Below the pieces are notes generated by a model. That model was not told the origin of the DNA and did not search any database. It saw only the letters and a program-made list of their open reading frames with translations. The translations under genes were made by a program, and so were the position numbers. Below are positions 55,762 through 64,000 of a stretch of DNA of 64,000 bases, in pieces (position 1 is the stretch's first letter; each line of letters opens with the position of its first letter). This DNA is from Gnetum montanum (taxonomy: Eukaryota > Streptophyta > Gnetopsida > Gnetales > Gnetaceae): NCBI GenBank assembly GCA_015680685.1, contig MNCI01005895.1, forward strand, positions 245,648 through 309,647, written 5' to 3'.

Positions 55762-56929
55762 GATAATTTAAATATTGTCTCAAGAGACATCGATAAAGAA
55801 TGGAAAACATCACTACAGACCCATCACCAGCACTTCCTCTTCACACTTGATTGTGTAGTGTCAAACCATGCCAAAGAGTGCTTTGTAATAATGGGATAAG
55901 GTTATGATGAGATGGTAAAAGTTGTAGGTTACATTTGATCATTAGGAAATGATCATGAGGGTTAATAATGAGTTTCATAGGTCAACATCATGGCTACAAT
56001 GTGGCACTAACATGTTGAATACTCAATAAGGATTTGCACTTTGTGCTTTAAAGTTTTGGTCACTTAGTAATATTTTTGATGAACCAACATCACACTCTAA
56101 AGTTTCTTTGGCTATTATGATTCTCCCTTTGCATGTTTGGATCCATAGGTTTATCTTTTAGTCCTCATTGGCTATTTGGGTTCTTGGAAATTTTCTTCCT
56201 CATTTTGTTTGGGACAAAACCTTCATTGGGTTTCATTTCCAAGGCTAAGTTTTCTTTGGTTTTCTCATTCAATGAGATGTGTTATATTTAATAGACTTGA
56301 TGGTGGAGCATGATGAAGGAGATGTCAAATGGCCATAATGCATGAGTGTCAAACATAGGTTCCCATTATCATTTAAGATAAGGAAGATCATAATCAAGCT
56401 ATGGGTTTTGTCTCAAGAAGAGGTAATAGGAGTGAAATGAAATAAACACTCTTGGCATGGTAGGACACGTTAACTAAATCTTACACATAAAGGTCACATG
56501 ATAACTTACTACTATAATGAGTTGCACCTTTGCAATAACTTTAGGATTTTCCCAACAAGCACAACTCCGAGAGAACAACAAAATAAGATAAAGAAAACAT
56601 GTTGTCATAATACAATGCATAGGGTTTTATGAAATAACTAGCAAACCAAGCCATGAAAGGTCACACCCAAAGGAATCTAAATCTTGCATTATAGATGTTA
56701 CGAAATGTTTTAGTCAACTTTTTGTGTAAGAAGTGGTGAGGAAAATAATGCTAACTTCCTTATTATTGGTTACTATGATCATGTATGTTAATGTTCATGC
56801 CTACCAAGAAAATGTGTTAGATATAATAAGGTTTTATATAGGAATGATTGATCAAATTGACCAATTCATTCCGATTCATGTTTGCTATTCTGATGGCTCC
56901 ATTGCCATAGGCCTTGGTGATTAAGAAAG
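55762..56929. other. 3' non-coding region of element C
   Basis: No coding frame and no clear junction tract. The counterpart in element A is only about 280 bp, so this region is longer here and of unknown origin. The short ORF at 56733-56924 has no support. Confidence 0.4.
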
Positions 56930-57387
56930 GCCCTTCTTAGTTAGCTAAGAAATTTTCCACATGCTCATACAGAATCCTAAGGACTAGCTCTCCCTTCTTA
57001 ATCTTTAATTTTTTTAGGTCATGATGATGCTGCTGTTTTTGCCTCTCTTAGTGTCACTCGATCTGACTAAGCTTTCACATTCATTTCTCTTCCATTGAGT
57101 CTAGGTCCATGGTATGTAACTCCTTATTATGTTCATAGTTGATAAATTCTAATAGAGCCACTCAAATTAATGGAACCTACAATTTAAGAGTTAAAATAGA
57201 TTCAAAACCATAAACTAGGTTATATGGTGTTACACTAGTTGTGGTCCAATAGGTGGTTCGATAGGTGCAAAGTGCATGACAAGCCACTCATGCCACTTGC
57301 ATTTGCTATTGTTCAAAATCTTTTTTAGCAACTTTATGATGACATTGTTGCTAGCTTCAAATTTTCCATTAGCTTGAGGGTAGTACA
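56930..57387 (-). pseudogene. Integrase C-terminal part, element C
   Basis: The plus-strand wording (GAAAGGCCCTTCTTAG, CACATGCTCATAC, GCAACTTTATGATGACATTG) is collinear with 600-1060 of element A, the integrase tail on the minus strand. It breaks at TAGTA (57381-57385), where element D begins, and resumes at 63216. Confidence 0.75.
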
Positions 57388-58574
57388 TGAGGATCATTCA
57401 ACTTAGAAAGGGGGATGAATAAGTTTTCTAAAAAAATTTAACAATCATAAAAACCACACTCAATTTTTATATGGTTCCCCAACTTGGGTACATCCATACT
57501 CAAAGGGTAGAATCCTTGTACACACTTAGACTTTTTTTGTCTCAAAATGTGATTTGAAGGACACCACACTCTATGCAAGCACTAATCTTCACATTGGAGT
57601 GTTTCATCATTGTGAAACCACTTAACCTCACAAGGTTCCAACAAGCTTAGTAAGTGATTTAAAGGATCCCACAACCTTTACAAATTGAGCTCCACTTTAG
57701 AGTGTTTTGATGCTACATAAACACTAAGTCCCATAGGATCCTGATAAGATAAAAAATGATGCCTTCTCACAAGATGCACATCAACCCCATAGGTTAATAG
57801 AAAAAAGAAAAATAAACAAGGGCAAAATGTAACTTACTTTACAAATTTCTTGTAGTTGAAGCTCACTTAAATACACCAACCAATACTACAAGAAAGTGAT
57901 AGTTTAATGAATAGAAAATTACAATTTCATATACTAGAGAATTAGGAGCTTGAATATGAACAATTATTGCTTCATTCCTAAGAAATTTGATTTCTTATAA
58001 CATTGAAGTTTCCAAAAATGCATTGTAATGCATGTAGTGATCACCTAATGGCTAGTTTAGATGTATCCTTTGAGATTGGGAAGTCTTTCTAACAGTAGCC
58101 TCAAATTTTGGGAGATGTCTCCTTCACAGGTGGGATGTCTTTGAGGAGATGTCTTCTTTTCAAAGGATATACCTCCTATTTTTGGAGGATGTCTCATTTA
58201 TAGGTGCCAAAAATAAAACTACTTAGTTTAATGCTTGGATTCTTAGGATGCCTTGAAAAAAGTACCCATATACCATATAATCTTCTTGTCTCATCAAAAT
58301 GAGCCAAGAACAGTTTGAAACATGCCAAAACATCCATGAATTATCCTCAAAAAATTAGAATAAGTAGAAATATTTAGCTTCCTTATAATCCTTGGAGCAT
58401 TTTCATTTAGCTTGAATTCTTCATACTTGTCCATGCTCTCATTTTACCTATGAATATTTTTACTTTGCTAGCCATGCTTCCTTAAGTTCTTGTCCATGAT
58501 GTGGACTTCTTATTCTTGTCATGTAATTACATCCTTCTCCATTTTCCTCAAGGTTTTAACATACCCAAAGTTCA
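57388..58574 (-). repeat. 3' LTR of element D
   Basis: About 1187 bp, some 80 percent alike by eye to 61991-63214 over the first 150 bases (both with GGGATGAATAAG or GTGATGAATAAG and CACTCAATTTTTA). GAGGAGATGTC words recur near 58100-58195. Confidence 0.78.
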
Positions 58575-58576
58575 AA

Positions 58577-58593
58577 AATATTTCCCTTTTTAG
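58577..58593 (-). promoter_or_regulatory. Polypurine tract of element D
   Basis: On the minus strand, TAAAAAGGGAAATATTT lies directly before the left LTR, the expected place for a minus-strand element. Confidence 0.55.
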
Positions 58594-61079
58594 TAATTTC
58601 AAAAACTTAAGAAAATTAATTAGTAAATAACATAGAGGTATGAGAAAGTTATTCCATCAACAAAAAATATAAAGGTACCATACTCTACTCTCTTCTCATT
58701 TTTGGATAACATCCAAAAAAAATCTAGGGAAAGAAATTAGGGTCAACTGTAATCCTCAATAAAGTTCCACCATAGTTGGATATCATCATATGACAATCTC
58801 ATTGAAATAAAAATATTTAGATAAGAAAGAAAATATGATGAATATGAGTTAAAGAGTACACATCCTTAAATATTTCATTCATAGGCTGATTATGAAAAAC
58901 TATATTTCATTAAGAGCTACCATTTATCTATTCATAAAAAATTTAAAATTAGTGAGACACAACTAATAGAAATTAAACTAAGCTAAGAGTTTTAATTAAC
59001 CTCTTCAAGTAGTTAAAACAAAATTCCGAAGTCCAAATTTTGATCCTTGAAGAGCTAGTAACCTGTCTCTAGACCAACAAGCCATTAGTAGTAAATAACT
59101 ACTCTCTCATGATTCTATAATCATCCAATAATGTCCTTCTTTTGAAACATCAACAAAAGGATAAGGCATAGAAATTCTATGATAATGAGAGTATATGCAT
59201 GCACATTTAGAAGCAACTAAACATATCCTTAAGAAGAGGTCCATAAAGCAATTTGTATATAGCCATGTCAATTTGAAATACCAACACCAAGAAATATATC
59301 ATAAGGAAAAATATCCAAAAGATATCTTGACCAAAATTAACTCATTCTATTACCCTAGATATTTTATGATACTCCAAAATGAATAGTATTTTTTTTGCTC
59401 ATTTTCAATAGTTGATGTTAAAAGTGGAAAGTCTTGCTACTTCAATGCCTTTTGGTCTAAGTTTCAAAATACTTCCCCTACATTAATGGCCTATAAGATG
59501 ATAACTGTTAATGAGGTATAGTCTTTTCCTACATACATGCTTGTATTTCTTCTTTATCTCTTTGGTCATAATGCATCTATTATAGAGATATTTGTATTCT
59601 TCATTGAGCCTTTTAGGATCTACATGCGACATAGAAATTCTAAGATCAAATATGGAGACTAAGGTCTCCCATTAGTGAATCCTTTCAACAATGAAGATGA
59701 AAATATTCTTAATAATTATTGTAGGCAATTTCTTCCTAGATAATCAAGATATCACTCTTGAAGGGAAAGACTGTAATTAGACATTGAGAATCCAAAACTC
59801 ACAGTAGCAACTATAGTCTCCAACTAATGTAAGGCATTCATTGCTTGAATGTCCATTAAAATCCATATGAGATGACTACAAAGAGATAGTAGACATCTCC
59901 TATCAAAATGAAACATCTCAAATGTAGGTGAGATATCTAACTATTAGAGTAGACATCTATCCTCCTATGGTCAAAAATATGAAAGCCCTTTCTAAAGTTA
60001 TGAACTTTCTAAACTTGTCTAAAAACATCCCAAACATGATAAAACATCTTAAACCTCATTAAAAAACAACACAAGAAAATACACATAAAATCACACATTC
60101 ATTTAGAATTACACAATTGTTGGATGATGTTTCCATGTATCTAGAGTGTCATATCAAGATAATGTTTGAAATAAATCCCTCTCATAAAGATACCAAATAA
60201 TTCATATTCTTAAGGAATTACTTTTGAAAAGTATCTTTTCTTAGAAGATACAAGAATTTCATTATAGGTATCAATTTAAATCCTCTAATTATCATACATC
60301 AAAAATCTTTTAAAAAGCAAGCAAACTTTATGAATTCTTTAGAAAGCAACAATGCCATAGCTAAATTAAGAGTTTGAAGCACACCACCCATATTTTTAAA
60401 TAGTAATAAACATTTAACAAGGAGATTTTGGTTGATGAATTATATTTAAGGTTTTTCAACCACTTGAAACCACTATATTCTACTTGAAAGCATGATTTAA
60501 AAAATTAAAAGTACTAAAAGCAATATATTATAGTATAGCTTCAATGAATTCGAAGACCAAGAAAAACTTTTCTTTCAATTTTCAAAGATTTTTAATACTT
60601 TCCATTGAATCAAAAATATAATTTAATCTAGTATAATTTCATCAAATCAAGGAATAATGATTATACCTATACTTACCATTACTTACCTTCCTTGATGATG
60701 GAGATCAAGATGTCTAAAGAGATTGGAACTCAGGTTCTTCTTTTGAATTTCATTATTTCAAACCAATTTCATTTATTTCTAATGTCTTGCTTTATTTCAC
60801 ACAATTTTTGAGAGTTCCTTCACTTGCTTCCTTTCTCTTGATTCTCTAGACCTTTTGATTTTCCCTCCATTTCTTTTTTCCTTGCAAGATTTCCTTTCTA
60901 GGTGCATTTGGATAAGAAGGAGTCCTATGATATGAATAGGTGTTCATGTGATAATATTTTAAATTATAATTCCATTTCTTATGCCAAAATCTATTATAGT
61001 AAAAATATCTAACCTTTCTATTATGGTTAAAGTAATCAAATCTTGGAGTTGCTCTTGGTTGGAATGTAGTACCTTTTGA
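58594..61079 (-). other. Interior of element D without recognisable pol
   Basis: AT-rich (often over 70 percent by eye) with stops in all frames. I searched both strands for Y(V/I/M)DD, the integrase HHCC and core, and protease D-S/T-G boxes and saw none. The plus ORF at 59195-59386 lacks motifs. Confidence 0.45.
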
Positions 61080-61960
61080 TACTTCAATCCTTTGAGAAGT
61101 CTTTTGTTGCGATTAGGTTTGTGTAGATGCTTCTTCTTATAAACAACATCCTAGTCCAATTTTATCATGTTAACTTCTTCTTGCCCAAGAACTACCCAAA
61201 GGAATTCTTTTTTTTTGATAAACCTCTTATTTACAAGTTTAGCATCTACAAGTTCTTCCTTAATCTACTTATAGCATAGGGTTATCTATTTATTCTCTTT
61301 GTAAGATTAGAAATATTATATGTAATAAAGAAATATATTGATCATTGGTTTTTCCTTGCTTATTCAACTTTATAAAAAGACGTTGAAGTGATAAGAGTTC
61401 CTTACATAATAATTCATAGCTCTCTTCATCATTCTAAAATTAATCATCATCTAAGATGTCAACATCATCATTTGTGAGAGCCATATAGATGAGATGTAAT
61501 ATTTTGTAGTGTTATCTACCTCTTCCTCTCTTTGTTCACCATGATCTCTACAGGTTTAGATAACTTTCACCTTCTTATATTCTTCATTTTTTATCATCCC
61601 AACTTGTACAGATGCTACTTCTTCCTCTCCTCTCTTCACTATATTTTTTCTCTTAAAACCTATAAGAACTGGGGCATTTGGAGGCCATATGGTCACTTCC
61701 ACCACATATCCAACATTCCATAGAAAAATTATCAAGATTTGAAAGTTTATATTGCTTACCTTTACTCTTACCTTTGTTGTCCAACATACTACTGATGACT
61801 CAAGTGCATTCATCCAAGATGAAAACCAAAACTATGAATCTTACATGCTTAAAGAGCTTTTGCATTTGAGTCTTCCAATATGTAAAGGTGATCCCATTGA
61901 ACATTGGTTACTTGATGTATGATCCTTCTTCCATTGTTCACTCTTGAGTTGTTATGCTCA
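61080..61960 (-). pseudogene. Gag remnant of element D
   Basis: The minus-strand frame near 61760-61640 reads SNLDNFSMECWICGGSDHMASKCPSS when split as SNLDNFSME + CWICGGSDHMASKCP: an intact CCHC zinc knuckle (C-x2-C-x4-H-x4-C) at 61715-61674. Further on come MALTNDDVDILDDD, then DEESYELLCKELLSLQRLF and FIKLNKQGKTNDQYI, the acidic and helical segment common in Copia-type Gag. Near 61010 a second knuckle-like block (YFYYNRFWHKKWNY) has Tyr at all three Cys positions. Gag would bind the RNA in the particle. Several stops are present. A Copia origin is likely from the PBS and this layout, but not proven. Confidence 0.68.
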
Positions 61961-61976
61961 AAACCAAAAGTACCAT

Positions 61977-61988
61977 GCTTCAATACCA
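61977..61988 (-). other. Primer binding site of element D
   Basis: TGGTATTGAAGC on the minus strand, two bases from the right LTR. The standard plant Copia site for initiator tRNA-Met is TGGTATCAGAGC; nine of twelve bases match. Confidence 0.7.
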
Positions 61989-61990
61989 CT

Positions 61991-63214
61991 TGAGGATTGT
62001 AGAACTTAGAAGGGGTGATGAATAAGTTTTCCAAACAAAATTTAAAAACCAAAAAACCACACTCAATTTTTACATGGTTTCCAAACTTAGATATGTTAAT
62101 ACTCATAGGGTAGAATCCTTGCACACCTCCAAACTTTGTTTTTCTCAAAATTTGATTTGAAGGGAACCATGCCTTGTACAAGGACTAAGCTCTACAATGG
62201 AGTGTTTTGTCACTACAAAACCACTCAACCCTACATGGTTCCAACAAGTGCAACAAGTGTTTTGAAGGATTTTACAACCTTTACAAACTAAGCTCCACTC
62301 TAGATGTTTTGATGTTTCAAAAACACTTAATCCCATAGGATCTCGACAAGCTCAATGACAATGCCTTCTTGCAAGAAGTACATCTACCCCATAGGGCAAC
62401 AAGAAAATGAAAAACACACAAGAAAAGTATGTAACTAATTTTACAAATTATTTTTAGTTGAAGCTTACTTCAATACTGCAAGCAATACTAAAGCAAATGA
62501 TAGTTCAATGAAGAGAAAATTACAATCTCAGAGAATAGATAATTAGGAGCTTGAATATGAATAGTGCTTTCTTCATTCCCAAGAAATTTGATGTTTTTTT
62601 ATAGCATCAAAGTTTCAAAAAATTCCTCAAAATGCATGCAATATTCACTTGACAACTCATGTAGACATATCCTTCAAGATTGAAATATCTTTCTAAAAAT
62701 AGCCTCAAAATTGGGGAGACATCTCCTTCGCGAGTGGGACATCTTTGAGGAGACGTCACTAAGGAGACATTTTCTTTCCAAAAGGAGACATATCATATTT
62801 TTGAAAGATGTATCTTCTATATGCACCAAAAATAAAACTTCTTGTTTTGATGCTAGGATTTTTCAAATGCCTCCAAAAAAATTCCCATACACCCTATAAC
62901 TTTTTAGACTCATGAAAATGAGCAAAAACAACTCTGAAACATGCCAAAATATCCAAGAATCATCCTAAACAAAATCAAAACAAATAGACACATTTAGCTT
63001 CCTTTCAATCCTTGAAGAATCTTCATTTAGCTTGAAGTATTTGTACTTTTCCATGCTCTCACTTTGCCTATTAATCCTTTTACTTTGATAGCCATGCTTC
63101 CTTAAGTCCTTTTCCATGATGTGAAATTCTTATTCTTGTCCTATAATTATAACATTGACAAAAAACATCCTTTATTCTCCATTTTTCTTAAGGTTTTAAC
63201 ATATCAAAATGTCA
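61991..63214 (-). repeat. 5' LTR of element D
   Basis: About 1224 bp. On the minus strand it starts TGACATTTTGATATG. It holds a TATAAAAA word at 62603-62596, about 610 bases in, and repeated GGAGACAT(C/T) words near 62715-62795. The ORFs at 62145-62336 and 62711-62899 are not supported. Confidence 0.78.
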
Positions 63215-63220
63215 ATAGTA

Positions 63221-64000
63221 TGGTGACAAGAAGGAATGTTTAATACTTAGTCCTTGACAACTTTTTTTTTTTTGGCTACTAAACTATGGTCCATTATCCA
63301 TGATTTTAGTCATAGGTAAGGTAAAAAAAGCTACTATATTGTCAAGTATAAATCTACAGACTTTTTGAGATGTTTTCTTCTTTAGGGGAATAGCTTCAAC
63401 TCACTTTGTGAAGTATTTGGTTGCAATGATGATGAAGTTATGCCCTATGAAAGACTAAGATGTTATATGTCCAATGACATGCAACACCCATCATTGAAAT
63501 GGCCAAGTTATCTAAGTAGTGTTTAACTCAGTTGGTACCACATGTATTAGGTTGTTATACCATTGAAAAGTGTCCTAAATTTTGACCTTTTATATGTAGT
63601 CATTTTTCATATAAGGCTAATAATAGCCTAGTCATCTAATCTTAGTAGCCTTGGCTCTAGGTCCTATATGTCATCCACATACACCCTCATGAACTTGCTC
63701 AAAGACTATGTGGTATTTAATTTTTCTAGAGCACACTAACAATATGCCATCATAGGACCATAAATAGAATGTGTTATTGCCTACAATGACATACTATTTT
63801 GATCTTTTTTGTACAACATCCTTCTAAGAAGTAGTTAGGCCTTGTGAAGATTCATCATGCATGAGGTAAAACTTGATATCATCATATCATTCCCTTAGAG
63901 GGGAAATATTGATGAAGGCTACAAAGTTATCCTCAATGTTTTGCATTATGGAAATAGCATAGTTCATAGTTAATTTTGGTAACTTACTAAACACATCAAG
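63221..64000 (-). pseudogene. Integrase core and upstream joining region, element C
   Basis: Collinear with 1068-1880 of element A: GGTGACAAGAA at both places, then GGGGAATAGC(T/C)TCAAC, AAGTATTTGG(T/C)TGC or CT, and ATGATGATGAAG(T/C)TATG(C/T)CC. On the minus strand this is the integrase core (the TKWVE block) and its zinc-binding region. It is frame-broken. It runs out of the window in the linker towards the second RNase H. Confidence 0.75.

Larger units (their letters stand above)
57388..63214 (-). mobile_element. Element D: gag-only LTR retrotransposon nested in element C integrase
   Basis: 5.8 kb with LTRs of about 1.2 kb at 57388-58574 and 61991-63214, both TGAGGAT...(T/G)TCA on the plus strand. 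The orientation is minus: the PBS (TGGTATTGAAGC) lies next to the right LTR and a purine run next to the left one. The integrase of element C is continuous on either side; TAGTA flanks both ends (57381-57385 and 63216-63220), offset by one or two bases from the LTR edges. The 3.4 kb interior shows gag with zinc knuckles but no RT, RNase H or integrase motif that I can find. This matches the layout of non-autonomous terminal-repeat elements with GAG (TR-GAG). Confidence 0.78.
54367..64000 (-). mobile_element. Element C: Tat-type Ty3/gypsy element, 3' part only, interrupted by element D
   Basis: From left to right: 3' LTR, polypurine tract, about 1.1 kb of non-coding 3' region (55762-56930), integrase C-terminal part (56930-57387), element D, then the rest of integrase and the joining region towards RNase H up to the window end. 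The sequence is collinear with 1-1880 of element A over both pieces. The RT, gag and 5' LTR lie beyond 64000. The element appears to have inserted into an older Tat copy that carried the gene Z homologue. Confidence 0.8.

Noticed and set aside
55590-55830. Purine-rich word GACATCGATAAAGAATGG first read as a plus-strand polypurine tract
   Set aside because: The LTR lies to the left and the integrase to the right on the minus strand; the true tract is on the minus strand at 55761-55746.
61556-61813. Minus ORF of 85 codons taken as the Gag frame of element D
   Set aside because: The zinc knuckle is in a neighbouring frame (61715-61674); this ORF is out of frame with it.

Overview
The window looks like the repeat-rich DNA of a seed plant with a large genome, possibly a conifer (inference). 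It is AT-rich. It holds at least three Tat-type Ty3/gypsy LTR retrotransposons, plant LINE remnants, LTR pieces, a non-autonomous gag-only LTR element and a 7.7 kb minisatellite. There are no bacterial features. No host gene can be named; one possible host exon lies at 47941-48099. Every retroelement gene is broken by stops and frameshifts.

Layout. 1-18173: element A on the minus strand, with the left LTR cut by the window edge, then integrase, archaeal-type RNase H, RT-RNase H, a long spacer, protease, gag, PBS and right LTR. 18174-26815: a 23-bp tandem array, split at 23516-24459 by a solo LTR. 27664-43098: element B on the plus strand, with two LTRs of about 1.7 kb, a perfect CCATT target duplication, gag, protease, spacer, RT-RNase H, second RNase H and integrase. 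It sits inside an older LINE tail. 43500-50935: LINE pieces, a possible tRNA-derived SINE and the orphan exon. 50940-54366: an LTR copy followed by a five-exon decayed gene. 54367-64000: element C on the minus strand, whose integrase is interrupted at 57388-63214 by element D, an LTR element with gag but no visible pol.

The most unusual content is a set of accessory genes with introns, carried by the Tat elements on the strand opposite gag-pol. Element B has one between protease and RT (minus, 35776 to 33278) and another downstream of integrase (minus, 40932 to 40108). Element A has one between protease and RT (plus, 8262-11120), and a clear homologue with shared intron position lies at 51650-53865. 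Short repeated tracts built on TTAAACTAG or GGCCTAAAACTAG lie where the sense pol genes and the antisense genes converge. I cannot name a protein family for any of these genes.

All boundaries of decayed genes are approximate, judged by reading the six frames by eye. No alignment or database search was run.
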